The notes below the pieces were generated by a model. It did not search any database. It saw nothing but the letters and a program-made list of their open reading frames with translations, and was not told where the DNA came from. The translations under genes were made by a program, and so were the position numbers. From NCBI RefSeq assembly GCF_030815125.1, contig NZ_JAUSWH010000021.1, positions 1-64,000 of the forward strand: a DNA stretch of 64,000 bases, read 5' to 3'. The stretch is from Allorhizobium paknamense. GTDB taxonomy: Bacteria > Pseudomonadota > Alphaproteobacteria > Rhizobiales > Rhizobiaceae. Shown in pieces: positions 16,319 to 23,666 of the stretch (position 1 is the stretch's first letter; each line of letters opens with the position of its first letter).

Positions 16319-16366
16319 CTAGAACATTTGCACAGGGAAAACCGAAACCGGGTTCTCTTCCGGATA
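16319..16366. repeat. Degenerate RIME-like intergenic repeat
   Basis: CTAGAACATTTG, then GAAAACCGAAACCGG and TTCTCTTCCGG resemble a decayed copy of the AGAGCATTTCC ... AACCGG ... CCGGAAATG element found elsewhere in the window. It fills most of the gap between the two glycosyltransferase genes. Confidence 0.5.
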
Positions 16367-17464
16367 TCAGACGGCCACGGGCTCCAGCGATGGCGCCCGG
16401 CTCGTCTTGCCAGCGGCTTTTTCCAGAACGCCCATGAACAGCTCGAACTGCCGTTCCGGCTGCAATAGAGGCCTGCGGGAGAAATCATGCGCGGCCTTCG
16501 ACATGGAGGCATAATAGTCGCCATCCTTCCACAGCCGTTGAAGGGCCTTCGCCCAGTCTTCCACCGGCTGATCGTAATCGAGGATCACGCCACCCTCGCC
16601 AATGGCTTCCGGCAGGCCGCCACGGCGCGACCCCAGCACGGGAATACCGCTGCAATGGGCCTCGGAGGCGACACGCCCCCAGGCCTCTTCCCATTTACTG
16701 GGAGCGAGCAGCACCTTGGTGCGGCCGTAAATCGTCTTCATGTCGTTGGTGCGCCCTTCCAGCCGCACATTCGGCAACCCCGAGAGCGCCTTTTCCAGCG
16801 CCGAGCGCTGGCTATCGCTCATCTTCCAGCTTTCGACGAAGAGGAACGGGATGTCCGGGCAGGCAGCAGCAAGCTTCAAGGCAAGTTCAACCCCCTTTTC
16901 ATCGAAGGGGTTGATGAAGGTTACATAGTCGCCGGTGGTCGGCGTTGCATATTTCTTCGGGTCTATGGTCGGGGGAATGACGATGGACTCAATGCCGAAC
17001 TTGTCGTGAAAGGCACCGGCGGTAAACTCGGAATTGGCGATGTAAAGCGCAGAAGGAATTTCACGCAGATCGCCCGCAAGATCCAGAAACTCGACATTTC
17101 GCAGATAGACCACGGTCGGCACGTTGTGCGCCTGCAATGCCTTGGCGATGGGTACGGATTTATGCGCCTGCACCACCGCCACATCCGGCTTCATCTTCTG
17201 GGCTGCAAAACCCGCAGCCTCCCAGGGAAACCAGGCGCGCATGACCGGATAGCCGGGATAGGTATCCATGACGGCGGGCTGGCGCAGCAGCTTCAGCTTG
17301 GCACGGGCCTTAAAGCCGAAGAAACCATCTCCGAAAAGGCAGGCCAGAACCGAGGCCTCATGCCCCCGTGCCCGAAGCTGCTCGACAAGATGATGCGTGC
17401 TGGATTCAACCCCGCCATTGATTTCGGGGAAATAGCCATGTCCGCCGGCAAACAGAACCTTCAT
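16367..17464 (-). CDS. Glycosyltransferase family 4
   Basis: A 365-residue GT-B enzyme. The N-terminus KVLFAGGHGYFPEINGGVES is the classic GT4 Gly-rich start, and the C-terminal part has APSKWEEAWGRVASEA and SGIPVLGSRRGGLPEAIGE near residues 260-295, where the nucleotide sugar binds. It is the first gene of the three-gene minus-strand group GT4-GT4-flippase. A hairpin separates it from the upstream ugd gene. Likely role: adding a sugar to a lipid-linked surface polysaccharide; specificity unknown. Confidence 0.85.
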   Translation of the reverse strand: MKVLFAGGHGYFPEINGGVESSTHHLVEQLRARGHEASVLACLFGDGFFGFKARAKLKLLRQPAVMDTYPGYPVMRAWFPWEAAGFAAQKMKPDVAVVQAHKSVPIAKALQAHNVPTVVYLRNVEFLDLAGDLREIPSALYIANSEFTAGAFHDKFGIESIVIPPTIDPKKYATPTTGDYVTFINPFDEKGVELALKLAAACPDIPFLFVESWKMSDSQRSALEKALSGLPNVRLEGRTNDMKTIYGRTKVLLAPSKWEEAWGRVASEAHCSGIPVLGSRRGGLPEAIGEGGVILDYDQPVEDWAKALQRLWKDGDYYASMSKAAHDFSRRPLLQPERQFELFMGVLEKAAGKTSRAPSLEPVAV

Positions 17465-17567
17465 TGCTTGCGCTCCTTGCTCCGGCTTTCCAAAGCAGGA
17501 TCAGCCGAAATCGCCCTCATGCCGTTGAAGCCTTGCTGCCCACGACTCATCAAAACCAGAAAGACGA

Positions 17568-17587
17568 TCCCGGCTGAAAAGCCGGGA
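17568..17587 (-). terminator. Hairpin between ugd and the glycosyltransferase gene
   Basis: TCCCGGCT (17568-17575), loop GAAA, AGCCGGGA (17580-17587) forms a perfect 8-bp hairpin. On the minus strand it lies about 50 nt after the ugd stop and is followed by a weak pyrimidine-rich stretch, so it may be a partial terminator. Confidence 0.5.
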
Positions 17588-17637
17588 GCCTATCGTTTAC
17601 AACCCTGCAAGCTTTGACAAGGCAAAGCCTGAACGGA

Positions 17638-18969
17638 TCAGGCGGCCATGCGGCCAATGCTGTAATATTCCAGCCCGTGGCGCGCCACGACCTTCGGATT
17701 ATAAAGGTTACGGCCGTCGAAGATCACCGGGTTCTTCAAAGACTGGCGGATCGTATCGAAGGACGGCGCCTTGAAGTTCTTCCACTCGGTCACGATCATC
17801 AGCGCATCTGCATCGCGAAGTGCTGCTTCCTTGGTGCCGCACAGCATCAGATCATTACGCTGACCGTAAATGGCCTGGCATTCCTGCATGGCTTCCGGAT
17901 CGTAGGCACTGACGGACGCACCCTCACGCCACAGCGATTCCATGAGAATGCGGGCAGGCGCCTCGCGCATATCGTCGGTGTTCGGCTTGAAGGCGAGGCC
18001 CCAGAGCGCGAAACGCTTGCCCTTGAGATCGCCATTGAAATATTTGTAGGCCTTGTCGAACAGCACGAATTTCTGCTGGTTGTTCCGCTCTTCCACGGCC
18101 TTCAGCATCTTGGCGTCGAACTGAACACCCTCTGCCGTCTTGATCAGGGCGCGCACATCCTTCGGGAAGCACGAACCGCCATAGCCCGCGCCGGGGTAGA
18201 TGAAATGATAACCGATGCGCGGATCACTGCCGATGCCCTTGCGCACTTCCTCGATATCGACGCCCAATTGCTCGGCCAGGCTCGCCATCTCGTTGATGAA
18301 GCTGATCTTGGTGGCCAGCATGCAGTTGGCGGCATATTTGGTGAATTCGGCGCTGCGGATATCCATGACGATGATTTTTTCATGGTTCCGGTTGAAGGGC
18401 GCGTAAAGCTCGCGCATCACCTGCTCGGACTGTTCGGACTGGGTGCCGATAATGATGCGATCGGGGCGCATGCAGTCGGCGACGGCAGAGCCTTCCTTCA
18501 GGAATTCCGGGTTGGACACCACATCGAAGGTCAGGTCTTCACGGCCACGCATCTTGAGAATGTCACCGACGCGCTTGCGCACCATGTCGCAGGTGCCGAC
18601 CGGCACCGTGGACTTGCTGACGATGATCTTGTGCTCTTCCATTTCCTTGGCGATGGTTTCCGCCACGGAAATCACATATTTCAGGTCGGCCGAGCCATCT
18701 TCGCCCGGCGGCGTGCCGACGGCGCTGATGATGATCTGGCCGTGACGAACCGCAGCGCTTGCATCGGTGGTAAAAACGATGAGGCCAGCGGCGTGATTTT
18801 CCTTCACCAGATCTTCAAGACCCGGCTCGTAAATCGGGATGATGCCCTGGTTCAGGCGCTGAACCTTCTCGGCATCCACATCGACGCACATCACATTGTG
18901 CCCGACATCAGCCAGAACGGCAGCCTGTACCAGACCAACGTAACCAATACCAAATACGGTGATATCCAT
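17638..18969 (-). CDS. ugd: UDP-glucose 6-dehydrogenase
   Basis: A 443-residue NAD-dependent enzyme that oxidises UDP-glucose to UDP-glucuronic acid, a precursor for acidic surface polysaccharides. The Rossmann motif GIGYVG lies at residues 7-12, the STVPVGT segment near 121 and the catalytic Cys at 267 in GGSCFPKD. C-terminal LWGLAFKPNTDDMREAPA is family-typical. Length and motifs match rhizobial RkpK. It stands at the head of the minus-strand polysaccharide genes, with its promoter region in the 304-bp gap upstream. Confidence 0.95.
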   Translation of the reverse strand: MDITVFGIGYVGLVQAAVLADVGHNVMCVDVDAEKVQRLNQGIIPIYEPGLEDLVKENHAAGLIVFTTDASAAVRHGQIIISAVGTPPGEDGSADLKYVISVAETIAKEMEEHKIIVSKSTVPVGTCDMVRKRVGDILKMRGREDLTFDVVSNPEFLKEGSAVADCMRPDRIIIGTQSEQSEQVMRELYAPFNRNHEKIIVMDIRSAEFTKYAANCMLATKISFINEMASLAEQLGVDIEEVRKGIGSDPRIGYHFIYPGAGYGGSCFPKDVRALIKTAEGVQFDAKMLKAVEERNNQQKFVLFDKAYKYFNGDLKGKRFALWGLAFKPNTDDMREAPARILMESLWREGASVSAYDPEAMQECQAIYGQRNDLMLCGTKEAALRDADALMIVTEWKNFKAPSFDTIRQSLKNPVIFDGRNLYNPKVVARHGLEYYSIGRMAA

Positions 18970-19273
18970 CAGGGCTCCGCCTTCACTTCATCAAATCGGT
19001 TCATATTCATAAACGCGAGACGCGACGATTTATTTACTGTCGGTTAAGAAGCTAGCATGACCAATGCTGCGGCACAACATGGTTTCCCATCATCGTAAGG
19101 TTAGAAAACAACCCTATGATTAATATTGCAATTTCTGCAAAGAGTGAAAATGCTGCAGTGCAATTACGGCAAAGGCGCGCACGTTTCGGCTGTAGAAAAA
19201 CCACATTTTCCCAAGCGTCTGGTTGTCAGGCGCGGAAGGAAAACGGCCCCGAGTCGCAAAACGCCTCACCCCA
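18970..19273. other. Intergenic region upstream of ugd
   Basis: 304 bp with no convincing gene. It should contain the minus-strand ugd promoter in the AT-rich part near 18990-19140 and the 3' end of the minus-strand gamma-glutamyltransferase transcript. I see no clear terminator or recognisable operator. Confidence 0.5.
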
Positions 19274-20839
19274 TCACAAGCGAAGCGCGATCCCCTCGCC
19301 GCGAGGATCATGCGCGCCTTCGGCACCGTGACCTGGCCTCAACCGGATCACACCCGCCTGACCGAAAATCGGCGAGAGGCGGGACAGAAAGGTGACGTCG
19401 TGGCCGAGAGCCCGCCAAAGGCTTTCATGACCTTCTCCTTCCAGCTTCAGGCTGTCGCGCGCGTCGGAAAAGGTGCGCCCCAGCAGGAAGCGTGGCTGAG
19501 CCAGCGCCTCCTCCGGCGTCAGCCCGTAATCGATCAAGCCGTTCAGCACCACGGAGAGGGTTTGCGGCTGGCCGTCGGCACCCTGGGTGCCATAGACCAG
19601 ATGCGGCCTGCCCTGCTTTAGCGCAATGCCGGGATTGAGTGTGAAGAAAGGCCGCTTGCCGGGGCGGATCTGGTTGGGATGACCGGCCTCGACCGAGAAG
19701 GAGGCGGCGCGATTGTGCCAGAGAATCCCCGTATCACCGACCGGCACGCCGCTTCCCCAATCGAAGAAGGTGCTTTGCAACACGCTGGCGGCCCGGCCCT
19801 GCTGATCGACAACGCCAAAGAAAACAGTCTCGCCATGCCGGAAGGGCTGCGGCCAGAGGAGTGCCTGCCGGGGATCGATGGCCTTGGCCTTTGCGGCCAG
19901 ACGTTGCGGATCGAGGAAGAAAGAGGCGTCCAGAGCGGTAAAATCCGGATCGCCAATGCGCAACCGATCAAGAAACGCCTGTTTCACCGCCTCGACCAGC
20001 AGATGCATCCGTTCCGCACTCTCCAGCGGGAGCGCGCTGAAGTCGAAATGCGAGAGGATGCCCATGATCGCCAGCGTCGTGAGCCCCTGGGTGGGCGGGG
20101 GTGGCGCAAGCAAGGTCAGGCCGCGATAGTCCAGCCTTTCGGGTGCCGCTTCCCGCGTTTTGGTGTTCTGGAGATCGGAGGCCGTCAGGGGTGAGCCGAC
20201 CTCGGCGAAGCCCTTGGCAAGACGGGCAGCGAGCGCGCCGTGATAAAAACTCTCCAGCCCCTCCGCCGCAAGGGTTTTAAGACTGGCCGCCAATTGCGGC
20301 TGGCGCAGAAGACCGTTGTCCTCGACAAAGATTTCCTTGAAACCCGGCCAGCGGGCCAACTCTTCCCGGCGGAAATCCTCCCAGAACCGTTGCGAGGCTG
20401 CGGGCTCATAGCCCTCCTCGGCGTAGAGGATGGCGGCTTCCAAAAGGCTGGCCGGGGATTGCCGGCCACCCCAATGGCGGGCTGAAAAATCAAGCGCCGT
20501 CTTCCAGCTTTCGACCGCTGACGCGCTTGTGAGCATCACGCCCGGCCCCCTCAGCGGGATTGGCGCGGAAAAATCCGGCAGCGTCCGGGCTGCCTGTCCC
20601 AGGCCGAGAAGACAACGGCTTTCACCCTTTTCATCGGCCAGCACCCACACGGCATCCCCGCCAATGCCGCAGAAATGCGGCATGACCACCGAGAGAACAG
20701 CCCCGATCGCAACAGCCGCCTCAATGGCAGTGCCGCCTTGCCGCAGCACCTCGGCACCGGCTTCAGAGGCCAGGGGATGGGGCGATGTGACCATGGCGGT
20801 CTGAGACGGCGTGGCTGGGGAGGAGGTCAGCATTGTCAT
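19274..20839 (-). CDS. Gamma-glutamyltransferase family protein
   Basis: A 521-residue Ntn-hydrolase of the gamma-glutamyltransferase family (YwrD-like branch). The autocatalytic nucleophile is expected at T338, in GETVFFGVVDQQG, which aligns with the Thr that starts the small subunit in classical enzymes. The downstream FDWGSGVPVGDTGILWHNR and GKRPFFTLNPGIAL segments are typical. No Sec signal peptide is visible after the chosen start, unlike periplasmic E. coli Ggt. The start at 20839 sits 16 bp from two operator-like TGTATGCAG repeats. Likely role: cleaving or transferring gamma-glutamyl groups of a specific compound; the divergent GntR gene is the probable regulator. Confidence 0.85.
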   Translation of the reverse strand: MTMLTSSPATPSQTAMVTSPHPLASEAGAEVLRQGGTAIEAAVAIGAVLSVVMPHFCGIGGDAVWVLADEKGESRCLLGLGQAARTLPDFSAPIPLRGPGVMLTSASAVESWKTALDFSARHWGGRQSPASLLEAAILYAEEGYEPAASQRFWEDFRREELARWPGFKEIFVEDNGLLRQPQLAASLKTLAAEGLESFYHGALAARLAKGFAEVGSPLTASDLQNTKTREAAPERLDYRGLTLLAPPPPTQGLTTLAIMGILSHFDFSALPLESAERMHLLVEAVKQAFLDRLRIGDPDFTALDASFFLDPQRLAAKAKAIDPRQALLWPQPFRHGETVFFGVVDQQGRAASVLQSTFFDWGSGVPVGDTGILWHNRAASFSVEAGHPNQIRPGKRPFFTLNPGIALKQGRPHLVYGTQGADGQPQTLSVVLNGLIDYGLTPEEALAQPRFLLGRTFSDARDSLKLEGEGHESLWRALGHDVTFLSRLSPIFGQAGVIRLRPGHGAEGAHDPRGEGIALRL

Positions 20840-20854
20840 GGCCCTGATAAATTC

Positions 20855-20876
20855 TGTATGCAGTGATTGTATGCAG
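20855..20876. promoter_or_regulatory. Direct-repeat operator between GGT and GntR genes
   Basis: Two identical TGTATGCAG boxes (20855-20863 and 20868-20876), 13 bp start to start, lie in the divergent promoter region just upstream of the gamma-glutamyltransferase start. A related inverted copy lies at 22210-22232. The likely binder is the GntR regulator encoded at 20970. Confidence 0.65.
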
Positions 20877-20969
20877 AAAAGCGTGCCTTGAACAAGCGGC
20901 ATGATATCCTGCTTCACAAGCCGCTGCAGATGTTACAGTAAAGAATTACATCTTCACCATGGACGGATC

Positions 20970-21680
20970 ATGCCTGAAAAAAGCCCGAGCCTGAAAGCCG
21001 GAACCAGCAAGGTCTCCTTCATCTGCACTGCGCTGAGACGGGCGATCATCGAGCGCGCGCTGCTGCCGGGCGACCGGCTGCCGGAAGATGCGCTGGGCGA
21101 ACGCTTCGGCGTGAGCCGCACCATTGCCCGAAACGCACTGGCGCAACTGGCGGCGGAGGGGCTTGTGGAACAGCGGCGCAACCGCATTGCCGTGGTGGCT
21201 CTGCCCTCGCTGGAAGAGGCACGCGATATTTTCGATATCCGCATCATGCTGGAAAAGCTGGTCGTGCGGCATCTGGCCGGGCACCTCACCCAGGCGCAGG
21301 CGCATCAGTTGCAACAGCTTGTGGAGGAGGAGCATGCCGCACGGCATGGCGCCGACGGCACCGCCATCCGGCTGGCCACCGAATTTCATGTGCAACTGGC
21401 CGAAATGACCGGCAAGCCCGCCCTGATCCGCTATGTAACCGAAATCTGCTACCGCGCCGGGCTGTCGCTCTCGGCCTTCAGCCGTCCGCATTCCTCCGAT
21501 TGCGCGGTGAGCGAACATACGGCCCTGATCGACGCCATCCGCACCGGCCCGGCGGAAAAGGCCGAGGCGCTGATGGAGGAGCATCTGGAAGCCGTGGCAA
21601 CGCGGGCGCTGATCAACCCGCAAGGCAGCGCGGGACGGGATCTGATGACAATCCTCGCGCCCTACTGCACAATTCCTTAA
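20970..21680 (+). CDS. GntR-family regulator with FCD domain
   Basis: A 236-residue regulator. The GntR winged helix is at about 15-85 (LLPGDRLPEDALGERFGVSR, then AQLAAEGLVEQRRNRIAVV), followed by an FCD ligand domain (about 95-220) with IRIMLEKLVVRHLAGHL and a C-terminal HTALIDAIRTGPAEKAEALMEEHL helix. It is divergent from the gamma-glutamyltransferase gene, and TGTATGCAG boxes lie between them. ATG 20970 is favoured because the family N-terminus starts there; upstream in-frame starts would cover the operator region. Its last residues and the TAA stop fall inside an intergenic repeat (21663-21772), so the C-terminus may have been remodelled by repeat insertion. Confidence 0.85.
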   Translation: MPEKSPSLKAGTSKVSFICTALRRAIIERALLPGDRLPEDALGERFGVSRTIARNALAQLAAEGLVEQRRNRIAVVALPSLEEARDIFDIRIMLEKLVVRHLAGHLTQAQAHQLQQLVEEEHAARHGADGTAIRLATEFHVQLAEMTGKPALIRYVTEICYRAGLSLSAFSRPHSSDCAVSEHTALIDAIRTGPAEKAEALMEEHLEAVATRALINPQGSAGRDLMTILAPYCTIP

Positions 21681-21772
21681 ATCGGCATCGATTTAAGCTG
21701 CAATATGCAGCAGATGGAAAGCGCTACAGCGAAGCCTTGTGCGCCATATATGGCGCACAAGGCTTCGCTGTA
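21663..21772 (+). repeat. Two-part mosaic intergenic repeat, copy 1
   Basis: Part B (TACTGCACAATTCC, then TTAAATCG, ATCGATTTAA) is followed by part A, a perfect 48-nt palindrome at 21725-21772 centred on GCGCCATATATGGCGC. Related copies are at 35353-35460 (inverted) and 49970-50076. The element fills the convergent gap between the GntR gene and the SnoaL-like gene and contains the GntR stop codon. The palindrome would form a strong hairpin in RNA on either strand. Confidence 0.85.
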
Positions 21773-21776
21773 TGCC

Positions 21777-22178
21777 TCACGCCCGTGATATGCTGGGGTC
21801 CAGCAACCATTCGGCGCTGTCGTTCCACACATCGGTTTCGATGATCAGGCCATCCCGCACCACGAAGCGATCCACATAGCGGTTGTGGTCGAAGGGGCGG
21901 CCATCCGGCCAGGCGCCATAGAGATAGCCAAGGCTGTAAATGATGGTTTCTTCCTCGCCTTCCACCACATCATAGCGCTCGATTCGCTTCTTCACCCATT
22001 GATAGCGCTGGGCGTTGAAGCCCGTCGGACCGGAGGGCGTGTCGAAAACGCGGTTGCCGGTGAAACGGCAGAGAAATTTCTGCGACACATAAGTTGCGGC
22101 CCGCACCGGGTCCGGCGCCATGGATGCCTCCAGATAGGCCTTGACCGCCTCCAGATCTTTCCGTGCCCGCTCCTGCAT
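21777..22178 (-). CDS. SnoaL-like / NTF2-fold protein
   Basis: A 133-residue protein with the NTF2-like pattern: N-terminal helices (ARKDLEAVKAYLEASM), a middle segment with FTGNRVFDTPSGPTGF, and a beta-rich C-terminal half (YVDRFVVRDGLIIETDVWNDSAEWLL). Such proteins are small cone-shaped isomerases, hydrolases or ligand binders; no function can be assigned. ATG 22178 has AAGGAG 8 nt upstream. It is divergent from the amidohydrolase gene across an operator-like palindrome shared with the gamma-glutamyltransferase promoter, suggesting a common regulon. Confidence 0.7.
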   Translation of the reverse strand: MQERARKDLEAVKAYLEASMAPDPVRAATYVSQKFLCRFTGNRVFDTPSGPTGFNAQRYQWVKKRIERYDVVEGEEETIIYSLGYLYGAWPDGRPFDHNRYVDRFVVRDGLIIETDVWNDSAEWLLDPSISRA

Positions 22179-22209
22179 GTTCAGCTCCTTCTTGCCGCGC
22201 TGGAATTTA

Positions 22210-22232
22210 CTGCATACACTTAGTTTATACAG
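22210..22232. promoter_or_regulatory. GntR-type operator between SnoaL-like and amidohydrolase genes
   Basis: CTGCATACA (22210-22218) and TTTATACAG (22224-22232) form an imperfect inverted repeat. The left arm is the exact reverse complement of the TGTATGCAG boxes at 20855-20876. It sits between two divergent start codons at 22178 and 22251. Confidence 0.65.
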
Positions 22233-22250
22233 TTTAAGACAGAGCACAAC

Positions 22251-23492
22251 ATGTCCACGGTTCACGATCTTCTGCTGACGAATATCCGCCTGCCGCGCCA
22301 CGATGCCTCCATGTCACTCGCCATCACGGCGGGCCGCATTGCGGCCGTCGGTTCGGATGTCACGGCGCGGGAGGTGATCGATCTCGGCGGCAAACTGGTG
22401 CTGCCGGGCTTTGCGGACAGCCATATCCATCTCGACAAGGCCTGCCTGCTCTGCCGCTGCCAGGCGGTCACCGGCGGTTTGAAGGGGGCAATTGCCGCCG
22501 TCTCCCGCCTGAAAAGCGACTTTACCGTGGAGGACGTTTATGCCCGTGGGGAAGCGGTGCTCCGCCGCGCCATCAGCCAGGGTACGATGTTTCTGCGCGC
22601 CCATGTGGAAGTGGACCCGCGCGCCGGGCTCAGAAGCTTTGAGGCGATGAAAGCCCTGAAACAGGATTTTGCCTGGGCGATTGATATGCAGATCTGCGCC
22701 TTTCCACAGGAGGGGCTAACCAATGATCCCGGCACGGAAGCCCTGCTGGAACAGGCGCTGGCCGACGGCGCCGACCTTCTGGGCGGCTGCCCCTATACCG
22801 ATGGCGATCCGGAGGCGCAGATGGATCGGCTGTTTGCGATGGCCAAGGCCCATGATGTCGATCTCGATTTTCATCTCGATTTCGATCTGGATGCGTCCTG
22901 GTCGCATCTCGAACCGCTTTGCCGCCGAACGGTCGCCATGGGTTGGCAGGGCCGGGTTGCGGCAGGCCATGTCACCAAACTGGCCGCCATGGATGAGGCC
23001 GGGTTCGAGCGCCATGCGGCACTGCTTTCGGCCTCAGGCGTTGCCGTCACCGCCCTTCCCTCCACCGATCTCTATCTGAACGCCCGGACAGAGGGGGTAC
23101 GCGGCGCACGCGGCGTTGCCCCCATTCACCTTCTGGCGGAAAAGGGTGTGACGGTCTCCATCGCCACCAACAATGTGCTGAACCCGTTCACGCCCTTCGG
23201 CGATTGCTCGCTCCTGCGCATGGCCAATCTCTATGCCAATGTCGCGCAACTTGGCCCGGAGACGTTTTCCACCTGCCTGGATTTCATCACCCATCATCCG
23301 GCAAGGCTGATGGGCCTTGAGGCCTACGGCATCGCAGTCGGCGCTCAGGCCGATCTCATCGTGCTGGATGCGGAGGATGATATCCATGCTCTTGGCGGCC
23401 TTGCCCAGCCGCTGATGGGCTTCAAGCGGGGGCGCAAGAGTTTCGAGCGCCCGGCGGCGAAATTGCTACCCCCTGCTGCTTTCGTTTTTTAA
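22251..23492 (+). CDS. Amidohydrolase, cytosine deaminase-like
   Basis: A 413-residue TIM-barrel amidohydrolase of the CodA/AtzC-like group. Metal-binding residues visible are H58 and H60 (DSHIHLD), H208 (DFHLD) and H240 (AGHVTKL). The position of the usual catalytic metal-ligand Asp (HDDVFDP in CodA) reads TNNVLNPF, so Asp is replaced by Asn at 307. It would hydrolyse a C-N bond of a cyclic or linear amide or amine. Divergent from the SnoaL-like gene with a shared operator, it probably belongs to the same regulon as gamma-glutamyltransferase. Substrate unknown. Confidence 0.82.
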   Translation: MSTVHDLLLTNIRLPRHDASMSLAITAGRIAAVGSDVTAREVIDLGGKLVLPGFADSHIHLDKACLLCRCQAVTGGLKGAIAAVSRLKSDFTVEDVYARGEAVLRRAISQGTMFLRAHVEVDPRAGLRSFEAMKALKQDFAWAIDMQICAFPQEGLTNDPGTEALLEQALADGADLLGGCPYTDGDPEAQMDRLFAMAKAHDVDLDFHLDFDLDASWSHLEPLCRRTVAMGWQGRVAAGHVTKLAAMDEAGFERHAALLSASGVAVTALPSTDLYLNARTEGVRGARGVAPIHLLAEKGVTVSIATNNVLNPFTPFGDCSLLRMANLYANVAQLGPETFSTCLDFITHHPARLMGLEAYGIAVGAQADLIVLDAEDDIHALGGLAQPLMGFKRGRKSFERPAAKLLPPAAFVF

Positions 23493-23666
23493 GCAATTCC
23501 GGACGCAAAACCGTGTTACACTTTTGCTGGAATTGCTCTAACTTTTTGTTTTGACGCAATTCCGGACGCAAAACCGCGTTACACTTTTGCTGGAATTGCT
23601 CTAACTTTTTGTTTTGACGCAATTCCGGACGCAAAACCGCGTTACACTTTTGCTGGAATTGCTCTA
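23493..23666. repeat. Three tandem 63-bp intergenic repeat units
   Basis: Units begin at 23493, 23556 and 23619, the last one shortened to 48 bp. Each is an imperfect hairpin: GCAATTCC with GCAAAA on the left, TTTTGC with GGAATTGC on the right. Copies 2 and 3 are identical over their shared length and copy 1 differs at one base (CCGTG versus CCGCG). They fill the whole convergent gap between the amidohydrolase stop (23492) and the FAD oxidase stop; the latter TAG (23664-23666, minus strand) is formed by the repeat end. They likely act as a bidirectional terminator or RNA stabiliser. Confidence 0.9.

Noticed and set aside
16367..18969. Complete symbiotic or succinoglycan-type exo cluster
   Set aside because: Only two glycosyltransferases, a flippase, a pyruvyl transferase and ugd are present; polymerase and chain-length genes are missing, so no named polysaccharide can be assigned.
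17614..19047. A 477-codon plus-strand open frame
   Set aside because: It is antisense to ugd, whose motifs are unmistakable; no family features in the plus-strand product.
23493..23666. Possible CRISPR array
   Set aside because: Units are back-to-back 63-bp repeats without unique spacers, each a hairpin of the intergenic repeat family, and no cas genes are present.
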